Below, one piece after another: positions 1 through 8,898 of a DNA stretch of 64,000 bases (the stretch's first letter is position 1; each line of letters begins with the position of its first letter). Location: NCBI GenBank assembly GCA_003139695.1, contig PLJM01000009.1, forward strand, positions 16,267-80,266, read 5' to 3'. The translations under genes were made by a program, and so were the position numbers. Source of the DNA: Candidatus Dormiibacterota bacterium (GTDB lineage Bacteria; Chloroflexota; Dormibacteria; Dormibacterales; Dormibacteraceae). The notes beneath the pieces were generated by a model. That model ran no database searches. It was not told where the DNA came from and saw only the letters and a program-made list of their open reading frames with translations.

Positions 1-2
1 AG

Positions 3-1346
3 CCGCAGTACCAGCTCATCCCGACCGCCAGGTTGGCCGCCTCGGGCCTGAACATTCAATCACTGGGCGCGTTCGTCGCTCAGTCGGTCAACGGCCAGGT
101 GGCGACCCAGGCCAATTTACCCCAGGGAACGATGATCGTCCGCGTCGAGCTGCCGCCCGGAACCGCCGACACCGCGGCCACATTGGCTTCGCTGCCGGTG
201 GCGACCGCCTTCGGGATAGTGCCTCTGTCCACGATCGCGACCATTCAAGAGGTGACTGGCCCGCAGACCGTGAACCGGGTCGACGGCGCCCTGGACGCGA
301 CCATCACCGGCACCATCACGGCCAACGACACGCGTGCGGTTCAGACGAGCGTCACCGACGCCCTCAACGGCCTACACCTGCCGGCGGGCACATCGCTGTC
401 GACAGGCGGCGTCTTCGCCCAACTCTCGACCGTGCTGACGCAATTTGCACTTGCCCTGCTGGCGGCGATTGGGCTCGTCTACCTGATCATGGTTGCGACC
501 TTCCGCTCCTTGCTGAAGCCGTTGGTGCTGCTGGTTGCAATTCCCTTTGCAGCGACTGGGGCGATCATCGCGCTCGTCGTCACCGGCACGTCTTTATCAC
601 TGCCTGGCCTGATCGGAATCCTGATGCTGACCGGCATCGTGGTCACCAACGCGATCGTCCTCCTCGACCTCATAGAGCAGTACCGCGACCGCGGCTTGAC
701 CCTGCATGACGCCATCATCGAGGGCGGCCGGCACCGCCTGCGCCCGATCCTGATGACCGCCTTTGCCACCATGCTGGCTCTGGTCCCGCTGGCCGTGATC
801 GGCGGTGGTGGCGGCATTGGCGGCGCTTTCATCAGCCGCCCGCTGGCGATCGTCGTCATCGGCGGCCTGTTCACCAGCACGGTGCTGACCCTGGTTCTGG
901 TCCCAGTCCTGTACGCGCTGGTGTCCCGCTTCGCCAGCCGTCGCTCGACCAGGGATCTCGATGAGCTGCTGGACGCAGCCCAGGAGCGCAGGTTCAAACC
1001 CATTGGTGGTCGCGGATCCGCACTTGCGGCTGCCGCCACGCCCGGCGATGACGTCGGCAGAACGTTCTCGGTCAGCGTCCTCTTGGAGCCGGAGCCTGGC
1101 CGGCCAGGAGATCCCACGGTGCTCGAACGGCTCACCAGCAGCGGCCTTTCGATCGCTCCGGTCGCAGACTCGGCCCAATTCACCGTCACGGTTCCAAATG
1201 TTGCGGCCGAATCCGAGGCCGCCGCCAAAAACGTCGCTGTTTCCAGGGTGAAGGCAATGCTTCCGCGAGAGGGCTATATCGTCTCGAATCCTGAAGTCCA
1301 GGTTGAGCAAGTCCCATTGGCGGCCGCCTCGGCGCAAACGGCATGA
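3..1346 (+). CDS. RND efflux transporter, C-terminal part (cut by window edge)
   Basis: This is the C-terminal portion of an inner-membrane RND (HAE1/AcrB-like) proton-driven exporter. The frame is open to the first base of the window, so the true start lies outside it. After a periplasmic porter-like region of about 130 residues come five predicted membrane helices (about residues 145-165, 172-193, 198-222, 247-267 and 280-309, counting from base 3). The stretch GIVVTNAIVLLDLIEQ matches the conserved helix 10/11 region of RND pumps. A hydrophilic tail of about 130 residues follows the last helix, longer than in AcrB. A DHA2 exporter starts 15 bases downstream on the same strand, so the two may be co-transcribed. 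The family assignment is firm; the substrate is unknown. Confidence 0.9.
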   Translation, partial: PQYQLIPTARLAASGLNIQSLGAFVAQSVNGQVATQANLPQGTMIVRVELPPGTADTAATLASLPVATAFGIVPLSTIATIQEVTGPQTVNRVDGALDATITGTITANDTRAVQTSVTDALNGLHLPAGTSLSTGGVFAQLSTVLTQFALALLAAIGLVYLIMVATFRSLLKPLVLLVAIPFAATGAIIALVVTGTSLSLPGLIGILMLTGIVVTNAIVLLDLIEQYRDRGLTLHDAIIEGGRHRLRPILMTAFATMLALVPLAVIGGGGGIGGAFISRPLAIVVIGGLFTSTVLTLVLVPVLYALVSRFASRRSTRDLDELLDAAQERRFKPIGGRGSALAAAATPGDDVGRTFSVSVLLEPEPGRPGDPTVLERLTSSGLSIAPVADSAQFTVTVPNVAAESEAAAKNVAVSRVKAMLPREGYIVSNPEVQVEQVPLAAASAQTA

Positions 1347-1361
1347 GCGGCGACTAAGAAG

Positions 1362-3086
1362 TTGGCAGCAATCGAGGAACGTGGTCCAGACGTCGCGCAG
1401 AACGGCACCGAGCCAAGCGCCGCGGCGCCATCGCTGATGTCGTTGCCCCCACGGGCGAAATTGACGATCCTGGGGGCGATCCTACTGACCATGTTTCTGG
1501 CCTCGCTGGACCAGACCGTGGTGGGCACCGCGTTGCCGCGAATCGTCACCGACCTCAACGGCGCCAGCCTTTATGCCTGGGTGGTGAGCGCCTACTTGCT
1601 GTCCTCGACGGTGACGGTTCCGATCTATGGAAAGTTCTCGGACGTCTTCGGCCGCAAGCGAATGCTGATGATCGGTGTGTGCATCTTCCTCGCCGGTTCC
1701 TGGCTCTCGGGCGCCTCGCAGAACATGACCGAGCTGGTCGCGTTCCGGGCCGTGCAAGGCCTTGGCGCCGGGGCCCTGTTCCCGATCGTGATGGCGATGA
1801 TCGGAGATCTGTACAGCCCGCGTGAGCGAGGCCGGTTCCAGGGCCTGTTCGGCGGCGTCTTCGTTCTGAGCTTCCTCGTCGGGCCCTTTATCGGTGGCTG
1901 GATCACCGACAACATCAGCTGGCATTGGGTGTTCTACGTCAACGTGCCGTTTGGAATCGCGGCCTTGACTGTATTGGCGATCGTGCTTCCAAGCGCCGGG
2001 CGCCGGAAGGCATCGCTTCGGGATCTCGACTATGTGGGAATCGTTTTCTTCACGGCCGGGGTGGTGCCTTTCATGCTCGGGCTGACCAACAAGGGAAACG
2101 TGACCAGCTCGGGTCAGCTCGCTAGCTGGACCGACCTCAACGTCGGAGGGCTGATTGCGCTCGGCCTGGTGATTCTGGCGGCCTTCTTGTTCGTCGAGTC
2201 AAAGGCGAAAGAACCCATCCTCCCGCTGGACTTGTTCAAGAGTCGCGACTACTCGGTGAGCATGGCGGCGGTATTCGTGTTCGGCGTCGCGATGTTCGCG
2301 GCAGTGATCTTCATGCCGCGCTTCTATCAGACCGTTCGTGGCATCAGCGCCACCGCGTCTGGTTACTACATCTGGCCTCTGCTGGTCGGCCTGATGGGGG
2401 GGAGCATCGGCACCGGCCTGATGATCAGCCGGCTCGGACGATACAAGTGGCTGATGACCGCCGGCGCGGTGGTAATGCTGGTCGGCGGCTTTCTGATGAC
2501 GCACTTGACGGCCGGCGTTTCCGATTGGGTGCTCTGGTCGTGGATGCTCGTGCTTGGCCTCGGCATCGGGCCGGCGATGGCGGGCTACACCGTTGTGGTC
2601 CAGAACTCGGTTCCGACGAATCGCCTCGGTGTGGCAACCAGCACGCTCACATTCCTCCGTCAGATCGGCGCCTCGGTGGGACTCGCCGCTGCAGGCACCA
2701 TCTTCTCGTCCTCGTTCGCCGGCAGGCTGCCGACGAATCTTGCCGAACAGGGTGTGCCGCAATCGCTGATCGCCCAGCTGGTTAAGCTGGCGGGTGCCCT
2801 ACAGAACGTGGGCAACGGGCGCGCTTTGCTCGAGCAGGCGCTACCGGGGCCACTGCAGGCGTTGATTCCCAAGGTGATCGCGGGCGCCGACAATGCCCTG
2901 GCTCTGTCGATTGGCGATCTTTTCTGGATCACGCTCGTGGCCGGAGCTTTAGGGCTGGTATGCACCCTGATCCTGCGTGACCTACCACTACGCAGCGCCG
3001 CCGAGCTGCGGTCTGGTGCGGCGACCTCAGGAGGCGATGGCGGGGTGCCCGCTATCGGTGCCAGCGTTTCTGAGTCGACGTCCTAA
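1362..3086 (+). CDS. DHA2-family MFS multidrug exporter (EmrB/QacA type)
   Basis: This is a 574-residue, 14-helix drug:proton antiporter of the DHA2 family. Visible family marks are LASLDQTVVGTALPRI in helix 1 (motif D1-like), the cytoplasmic loop GKFSDVFGRKRMLMIG (motif A) between helices 2 and 3, and RAVQGLGAGALFPIVMAM (motif B). It starts at TTG 15 bases after the RND gene. The first 40 residues are a hydrophilic leader before helix 1. It is the last gene before the A+T-richer defence island. Closely similar DHA2 proteins are encoded at 10872 and 18989. Substrate unknown; export of toxic organics is the family role. Confidence 0.92.
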   Translation: MAAIEERGPDVAQNGTEPSAAAPSLMSLPPRAKLTILGAILLTMFLASLDQTVVGTALPRIVTDLNGASLYAWVVSAYLLSSTVTVPIYGKFSDVFGRKRMLMIGVCIFLAGSWLSGASQNMTELVAFRAVQGLGAGALFPIVMAMIGDLYSPRERGRFQGLFGGVFVLSFLVGPFIGGWITDNISWHWVFYVNVPFGIAALTVLAIVLPSAGRRKASLRDLDYVGIVFFTAGVVPFMLGLTNKGNVTSSGQLASWTDLNVGGLIALGLVILAAFLFVESKAKEPILPLDLFKSRDYSVSMAAVFVFGVAMFAAVIFMPRFYQTVRGISATASGYYIWPLLVGLMGGSIGTGLMISRLGRYKWLMTAGAVVMLVGGFLMTHLTAGVSDWVLWSWMLVLGLGIGPAMAGYTVVVQNSVPTNRLGVATSTLTFLRQIGASVGLAAAGTIFSSSFAGRLPTNLAEQGVPQSLIAQLVKLAGALQNVGNGRALLEQALPGPLQALIPKVIAGADNALALSIGDLFWITLVAGALGLVCTLILRDLPLRSAAELRSGAATSGGDGGVPAIGASVSESTS

Positions 3087-3203
3087 CGATTAGGGAGGGC
3101 GTTGGCCAGTGCGCGTCCGACCTTAGCCCCCTGGCATGAAGATGCTCAGTGACCGATTGTGTTACACGCCGTCGAGAATGCGCGCGTAATTTATAGACGT
3201 CCT

Positions 3204-3686
3204 GTGGGTAAGGCGTACGTTCCGTGGTCAGCTTCGGCAAACGTGCGGGCAGTCATGCAGGCCAATCGAAAGGTAGGGTCAGGCCCCGAACTGAAGTTGA
3301 GGTCGGCAATTCATCGGCTCGGTCTTCGCTTCCGGGCCAATGCCCGACCAACCGGCCTGAACATGGTTGTCGACATTATGTTTCCCAGCGCAAAGGTGGC
3401 GGTTTTCGTAGACGGTTGCTACTGGCACGGCTGCCTGAGCCATGGAACTTCTCCTAAGACCAACACTGATTACTGGATACCGAAAATCGAGCGGACCCAA
3501 CAACGTGACGCACTGAACGATGACGTACTTCGCCGCGCTGGATGGGAGCCAATTCACGTATGGGAGCACGAGTCGGTTGTCGAGGCCGCAGAGCGCGTAG
3601 CGGCTGCGGTAAGGCTACGGTCAAGGCTTGCCCGCCGTTCCACTATGTCGCCAGAGCCAAATTCGAATACGCGAAATAGTTGTTGA
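3204..3686 (+). CDS. vsr: Very short patch repair (Vsr-like) DNA mismatch endonuclease
   Basis: Vsr nicks DNA 5' of T:G mismatches that arise when 5-methylcytosine deaminates, and normally accompanies a C5 cytosine methyltransferase. The adjacent gene at 3759 is one. Visible family features are the N-terminal ASANVRAVMQANR and PELKLRSAIHRLGLRFR blocks, the catalytic region DIMFPSAKVAVFVDGCYWHGC, the TNTDYWIPKIERTQQRD block and the C-terminal GW-x5-VWEHE. The GTG at 3204 is chosen because it leaves a short leader before the conserved PWSASANVR block; the frame is open from a GTG at 3159. The stop overlaps the -35 box of the methyltransferase promoter. Family assignment is strong; the last ~20 residues are nonconserved. 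Confidence 0.9.
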   Translation: MGKAYVPWSASANVRAVMQANRKVGSGPELKLRSAIHRLGLRFRANARPTGLNMVVDIMFPSAKVAVFVDGCYWHGCLSHGTSPKTNTDYWIPKIERTQQRDALNDDVLRRAGWEPIHVWEHESVVEAAERVAAAVRLRSRLARRSTMSPEPNSNTRNSC

Positions 3687-3711
3687 CCCGAACGTTCGTT
3701 CGGGCTATTCT
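3683..3711 (+). promoter_or_regulatory. Promoter of the methyltransferase gene with an embedded palindrome
   Basis: A sigma-70-like -35 box TTGACC (3683-3688) and -10 box TATTCT (3706-3711) are separated by 17 bases. The spacer is filled by an inverted repeat, CCCGAAC-GTTC-GTTCGGG (3687-3704). A palindrome between -35 and -10 is a classic repressor site, so autoregulation by the methyltransferase or control by another protein is plausible. The boxes are seen; function is inferred. Confidence 0.6.
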
Positions 3712-3758
3712 CTCCGGAGCGCCCGGCTAGTTCACCAGAAGGGGTCTTCCAGACAAGC

Positions 3759-5150
3759 TTGAAGTTCATCGATCTATTCGCCGGCCTCGGCGGCTTCCAT
3801 CTAGCTCTCGAAGGCCTTGGACATAAATGCGTCTTCGCCTCTGAGCTGGACGACGAATTACGTTCGCTGTATGTTCGGAACTTTCCAAGTGCGGTCAAAT
3901 ACGTCGTTGGTGACATTCGAGCTCACCACCACAAAGTCCCGCCACACGACATCCTCTGCGCTGGTTTTCCGTGTCAACCATTTTCCAAGTCAGGATTCCA
4001 AGATGGGCGCTTTGACACTCGTGGGACTCTGTTCCACGACATCATCGCGATCTTGAAGGAGCACAAGCCCAAGTACGTAATCCTTGAGAACGTCGGAAAC
4101 TTCGAGCAACATGACAGTGGTCGTACGTGGGCTGTGGCGAAGGCAAAACTCCAGCGCATCGGTTACACCGTCGTAGCCACTAAGCATGTCAAGAGCGGGG
4201 GCCATGGCCTTATCTCGCCGCATCACCTTGGCTTTCCTCACGCTCGGGAGCGTTTTTACGCCGTTTGCCGGCGTGGGCCCCTTGCTGGCGATATCCTTCC
4301 TTTGCCAGACCGGCTTCGGATCACTGACGTCGGTCCATATCTTCAGGCGGCTTCGCGTTTGACTCAGGACGATCTGGTCGAAACCAAGCTGACGGCATCG
4401 CAGGTGGCCTGCATCGACCACTGGAGCGCGCTCCATCAAGCCCTCCCACCGGGCGTCGAGTTCCCGTCCTTTCCCCTATGGAGTGACGAGTTCGGCGCAA
4501 ACTACTCATACGAGAGTCCAACGCCATTTAAGGCGCGAAAGGATTTGCTCATCAAGTGGACGCGCCACCTTGGCGGCACCGATGAAATGACCCGACATGA
4601 GTTGCTTCAGTTGCTTCCCAGTTATGCCCGCGATGAAGTCACCCGCTTTCCTAACTGGAAGGTCCGTTTCATTGAGCAGAATCGCGAGTGGTACCGGCGG
4701 TACCGGGCCTCATTCCCGTCGGGTTGGTTGGCGCGAACCCGTAAATTCCCTGCTTCCCTTCGGAAGCTTGAATGGAATTGCAAAGGTGAGAAGCGCAACT
4801 TGTGGGCACACATGCTTCAATTTCGGCCATCGGGCCTTCGTGTTAAACGGATGCGTAGTATCCCAGCTCTAGTAGCCCTCACAACTACGCAAATTCCGAT
4901 TATTGGTCCATCGCGCCGCTATATCACCCGAGTAGAAGCTCTGAGGCTGCAAGGCTTTCCCGTGACTCATCAAATCCCCAAAGATCGGGACGCTGCCTTT
5001 CGGGCTTTGGGGAACGCCGTTCATGTTCAGGTTGCATCCGTGATTGCAGCCCGACTACTAGGTCAAGAAGTTCCGTCCACCGCGTCGCCTCTCGTCTCAA
5101 TTGACCTGGCCGCTAGCGAGGAAGTCCGTGCGTTCGCGTCAGCCGGATAG
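3759..5150 (+). CDS. DNA (cytosine-5) methyltransferase
   Basis: This 463-residue enzyme should transfer a methyl group from SAM to cytosine C5 in a specific DNA sequence. Motif I (FIDLFAGLGG) is at the N terminus, motif IV GFPCQPFS has the catalytic cysteine at about residue 72, motif VI ENV is at about 110-112, motif VIII HARERFY near 161-167, and motifs IX/X (ALRLQGFP and FRALGNAVHVQVASV) near the C terminus. The variable target-recognition region is about residues 190-390. The TTG start is chosen because motif I must follow directly. It sits between Vsr and a GHKL ATPase. No classical cognate restriction enzyme is adjacent, so the nuclease role probably falls to the DUF4420 or EEP protein. 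Confidence 0.95.
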   Translation: MKFIDLFAGLGGFHLALEGLGHKCVFASELDDELRSLYVRNFPSAVKYVVGDIRAHHHKVPPHDILCAGFPCQPFSKSGFQDGRFDTRGTLFHDIIAILKEHKPKYVILENVGNFEQHDSGRTWAVAKAKLQRIGYTVVATKHVKSGGHGLISPHHLGFPHARERFYAVCRRGPLAGDILPLPDRLRITDVGPYLQAASRLTQDDLVETKLTASQVACIDHWSALHQALPPGVEFPSFPLWSDEFGANYSYESPTPFKARKDLLIKWTRHLGGTDEMTRHELLQLLPSYARDEVTRFPNWKVRFIEQNREWYRRYRASFPSGWLARTRKFPASLRKLEWNCKGEKRNLWAHMLQFRPSGLRVKRMRSIPALVALTTTQIPIIGPSRRYITRVEALRLQGFPVTHQIPKDRDAAFRALGNAVHVQVASVIAARLLGQEVPSTASPLVSIDLAASEEVRAFASAG

Positions 5151-5156
5151 GTACTA

Positions 5157-6692
5157 ATGCCACTAGCGCGGCGCATCAACATACGCCCCGGCGTCAGCGT
5201 TCTCAGCGTTCTGCGCCATCTGAACTATGAGCCCTGGTACGCGCTAGCGGAATTCGTTGACAACGCAGTGCAGGATGCGATGGTCAAGAAGCACGAGCTC
5301 AGGAAGGCCGAAGGGCCAAGCTACAAACTCAAGGTCCAGATCGAGTACGACTCAACTGATGCGGGAACGATTGCAGTTCGAGATAACGCAGGGGGCATTC
5401 TCGATCGCGATTATGATCGAGCATTCAAGACGGCCGAGAGACCGCCAGACGTCGGCAACCTCGCCGAGTTCGGAATGGGCATGAAGAGCGCCGCCTGTTG
5501 GTTTGCTCGGACATGGGCAGTGCGGTCGAAAGCTCTAGGTGAAAACGAAGAGCGCTTAATTCGATTCGATATCGATGACATCGTTGACCACACAGTCGAG
5601 GAATTGACGGTCCAAACTCGGCGCGGACCCGCATCTGAGCACTACACCGAAATCGTGCTCACGAACTTGCATAGGCAATTACATCCGCGGACGATTGGGA
5701 AGGTCAAAGCCCACCTCGCAAGCATGTACCGGATCTTCATCAGGGACGGCCTTCTCGAACTGGACTACAACGGTGAGCCACTCAATTATGTTGAACCTCG
5801 CATTCTGAAAGCTCCCTTCTTCAAAGATTTGGACGGCCCGAAGCGCCGGTGGCGTAAGGAGTTCGACATTTCATTAGGGGGCCGCAGACGTGTATACGGC
5901 TTCGCGGCTCTGCGGGAGACCGCGAGCGTTTCGGAGGCGGGACTGGCAATTTTTCGCCGTGAACGCTTGATCCAGGGGGGAGCCGACACCGGATATCGGC
6001 CCGACCAGATTTTCAAGAAGTCGAATAGCTATACGTATCAGCGGCTGTTCGGGGAAGTCCACGCCCAAGGTTTTGGCGTTACGCATACGAAAGATGCGAT
6101 CCAGTGGGACGGTCACGAGGAAGCTTTCCTCGAAAGTCTCGACCGTGAACTTAACAGGCCCCCGCTCCGCATGCTGGATCAGGCGGAGGGCTACCGGGTT
6201 CGCCCGCCACGTGTTGACATTAAGAAGGCAGCTGAGAATGCTCTAAATCAAGTGGCCTCGGTTCAAATCACACTGGCTGAGGACGTCGCCAGGATTAGCG
6301 AACCACAAGCCGAGGCGAAGACCGTCCAACATCTCAAGCCGAGTGTTTTGCCATTCAAACGAGTTATGGACCTGACTGTTGGTGACGCAACCTGGCGCGT
6401 CACTTGCGAGGCGTCCAACGATCCGGCCGTCGGTGACTGGTTGTCGGTTGCGGACGATCCGCCCCGGGGTGCAGGACAGCCTCGCAACGTCACCATCCGT
6501 ATAGCCTTAGCCCACCCATTCATGGTCAAGTTTGCGGGACCTGGATCCGAAGCGCTTGAGGCCCTGATGCGAGTGGCCATCGGCATTGGCCTGGCGGAGC
6601 TGGCAGCGCGGGATGGGGGAGTGCGCATGGCCAGTGCGATCCGGATTCGACTGAACGAACTCCTTCGGGGTAGTCTGTCCCGGCAAGGATGA
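5157..6692 (+). CDS. GHKL-type ATPase (MORC/Hsp90-like) of the defence island
   Basis: This is a 511-residue protein whose first ~200 residues form a Bergerat-fold ATPase. The N box is YALAEFVDNAVQDAM (Glu32, Asn36), the G1 box is VRDNAGGI (Asp76 region) and the G2 box is EFGMGMKSAACWFA. This arrangement resembles the MutL/MORC-type ATPases described in prokaryotic restriction-modification operons by Iyer, Abhiman and Aravind (2008). The rest of the protein has no domain I recognise. It starts 6 bases after the methyltransferase stop and is followed 15 bases later by the Z1 helicase, so one transcript is likely. ATP-dependent clamping or remodelling of DNA is inferred from the family. Confidence 0.85.
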   Translation: MPLARRINIRPGVSVLSVLRHLNYEPWYALAEFVDNAVQDAMVKKHELRKAEGPSYKLKVQIEYDSTDAGTIAVRDNAGGILDRDYDRAFKTAERPPDVGNLAEFGMGMKSAACWFARTWAVRSKALGENEERLIRFDIDDIVDHTVEELTVQTRRGPASEHYTEIVLTNLHRQLHPRTIGKVKAHLASMYRIFIRDGLLELDYNGEPLNYVEPRILKAPFFKDLDGPKRRWRKEFDISLGGRRRVYGFAALRETASVSEAGLAIFRRERLIQGGADTGYRPDQIFKKSNSYTYQRLFGEVHAQGFGVTHTKDAIQWDGHEEAFLESLDRELNRPPLRMLDQAEGYRVRPPRVDIKKAAENALNQVASVQITLAEDVARISEPQAEAKTVQHLKPSVLPFKRVMDLTVGDATWRVTCEASNDPAVGDWLSVADDPPRGAGQPRNVTIRIALAHPFMVKFAGPGSEALEALMRVAIGIGLAELAARDGGVRMASAIRIRLNELLRGSLSRQG

Positions 6693-6707
6693 CAGGCCAA
6701 ACCGCCA

Positions 6708-8888
6708 ATGGCTAAGACGATTGGCCAGGGCACGGCCGAAGTAGTACAGGCCACTGGTGCGGCTGGATGGCTTCCCCACGTCGGAACGGAGACTAATGAA
6801 CTCCTCGCAACGTTAGGTATACGTGATTCGGACGACCGCCAACAGATCCTTGACGACGCCCTGTCGATCATGGCGCGATCGGTCGCACCGACTGCCAAGG
6901 TCGCCACGGCAACTGGTTTAGCAGTTGGGCATATTCAGAGCGGCAAGACATCATCCTTCACCGTCGTCGCCGCATTAGCCCGCGACAACGGTTACGCGAT
7001 GGTGATCGTCATCGCGGGCACGTCCCTTCCATTGTTTCGCCAGTCCGATGCACGCCTGCGGCACGATCTCCGGCTCGACGAACGTTCTGATCGCGCTTGG
7101 ATGCCAATCTCAAACCCGACCCGCGCAGAAGCACAACGAGTCCGGGGACCCCTTCGTGATTGGCGTGAAGGCGATACTGCGCAAACGATTCTCATAACTG
7201 TGATGAAGAATCACAACCACCTACGAAATCTGGCAGATCTACTCGACATGCTGGACCTCAAGAACATTCCCGTGCTCGTGGTTGACGATGAGGCAGATCA
7301 AGCCAGCCTGAACAATTTGGTTAAACGGCAAGAGATGAGCACGACCTACCGTGTGCTTCTTGAAGTTAGGAGCAAGCTCCGCCTGCACACCTTCTTGCAG
7401 TACACGGCTACTCCGCAAGCCCCCCTCCTAATCAGCCTGATCGACGCACTGTCGCCAGAATTCTCTCGAGTTCTCACTCCAGGCAAGTCGTACACCGGCG
7501 GTCAGGAATTTTTTCTGGAGGTTCCTGATCTGGTACAGGTGATTCCTGACTCCGAGTTGCCTATCCCTGCGAACAATCTGAAAGAGCCGCCGCTGAGTCT
7601 GCTTAACGCGATGCGACTGTTTTTCGTCGGCGTGGCAGCCGCATACGTGAAATCGGATGGCAAGATGCCGGAAGGCAACCGGTCAATGCTTATTCACCCG
7701 TCCATGGGCGTGCTGCCCCACGCGGAGTTTGAACGTTGGGTTCGATCTACCCAGGACCTTTGGAACCATTTTCTGGCACTTCCACAAATGGACCACGATC
7801 GACAGGACTTTATCTCGGATTTCAAGGTGACGTACAGCGAGTTGGCCACGACGGCAAAAGACATTCCGCCTTTTGATGAAGTCGCAAAGTACCTCTACAA
7901 AGCTGTCAATAGAACCGTAATTACTCTGATGAACTCCACGGGAGTTGGCGGCACACCGAATATCGCTTGGAAGGACACTTATTCCCACATCCTCATCGGC
8001 GGCCAAGCACTCGATCGCGGATTCACAATCGAAGGGCTCACGATCACATACATGCCACGCTCGGTCGGCGTCGGCAACGCGGATACGGTTCAGCAAAGGG
8101 CTCGTTTCTATGGTTACAAGCGTCCATACATCGGGTACTGCAGGGTATTCCTCGAGCGAAATGTCCGCGACCTCTTTCGCAATTACATCGACCACGAGGA
8201 GTCGCTTCGCTCCGAACTAATGAAGCACGGTGACCAACCTTTGGCCGAGTGGAAACGGGCCTTTCTGCTCGACACGCGTTACAGCCCGACGCGCAAGAGC
8301 GTTCTCGGATTCGACATTTTTCAAGGGGACTACGCGAATAAGTGGTTTCGGCCGAACGCCCCTCAGCTCAATGCGGAGGCCGTCGCTAGCAATCAGCGTT
8401 TCGTAGCTGAATTCGTGACCTCGGTGACCGGATGGAAGCCTGACAGTGGACACCCAGATCGCACCGTAGAGGAGATCCACCTCGTTACTGAGGTGCCCGC
8501 ACTTGAAGCCCTGTCTCACTTGCTTGCTCCGCTTCGGATGGTCGATGCCCACGATTCGATTAAGTTCACTGGCCTTTTGCTACAACTACGCACGTATCTG
8601 GAGGACCACCCAGACGATCGGGCAGTGGTCTACAGGATGAGCGGAGGCCGGCCTCGTAAGAGAACGCTGAGCGGCAAGGATGGGACTTTCAATCTATTTC
8701 AGGGCAAGAATCCCAAGAACGGCCCCGTGAAGTACCCGGGAGACGAGAAAATTCGAACGGAGAACGTCTTATCGATCCAGATTCACACCTTATCAATCCC
8801 CGGCCTCAGCTACCAAGTCCCCGCGATAGCCGTCTGGGTTCCCAGCAAGATGTCAGTCGCCTGGCTCTCTGCGCTTCCCAAACTTTAG
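6708..8888 (+). CDS. Z1-domain SF2 helicase-like ATPase
   Basis: This 726-residue protein has the marks of a superfamily II ATPase carrying the Z1 domain. Walker A is GHIQSGKTSS (residues 74-83), Walker B is LVVDDEADQAS (about 190-200), the motif III-like TATPQAP is at 233-239, a motif V-like GGQALDRGFTIEGL is near 430, and the arginine-finger motif QQRARFYGY is near 462. Z1 proteins occur in restriction-modification and phage-resistance operons next to GHKL ATPases and cytosine methyltransferases. The stop lies 10 bases before the DUF4420 start. Probable role: ATP-driven translocation on foreign DNA in partnership with the neighbouring nuclease (inferred). Confidence 0.88.
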   Translation: MAKTIGQGTAEVVQATGAAGWLPHVGTETNELLATLGIRDSDDRQQILDDALSIMARSVAPTAKVATATGLAVGHIQSGKTSSFTVVAALARDNGYAMVIVIAGTSLPLFRQSDARLRHDLRLDERSDRAWMPISNPTRAEAQRVRGPLRDWREGDTAQTILITVMKNHNHLRNLADLLDMLDLKNIPVLVVDDEADQASLNNLVKRQEMSTTYRVLLEVRSKLRLHTFLQYTATPQAPLLISLIDALSPEFSRVLTPGKSYTGGQEFFLEVPDLVQVIPDSELPIPANNLKEPPLSLLNAMRLFFVGVAAAYVKSDGKMPEGNRSMLIHPSMGVLPHAEFERWVRSTQDLWNHFLALPQMDHDRQDFISDFKVTYSELATTAKDIPPFDEVAKYLYKAVNRTVITLMNSTGVGGTPNIAWKDTYSHILIGGQALDRGFTIEGLTITYMPRSVGVGNADTVQQRARFYGYKRPYIGYCRVFLERNVRDLFRNYIDHEESLRSELMKHGDQPLAEWKRAFLLDTRYSPTRKSVLGFDIFQGDYANKWFRPNAPQLNAEAVASNQRFVAEFVTSVTGWKPDSGHPDRTVEEIHLVTEVPALEALSHLLAPLRMVDAHDSIKFTGLLLQLRTYLEDHPDDRAVVYRMSGGRPRKRTLSGKDGTFNLFQGKNPKNGPVKYPGDEKIRTENVLSIQIHTLSIPGLSYQVPAIAVWVPSKMSVAWLSALPKL

Positions 8889-8898
8889 ATTCCTCCGC

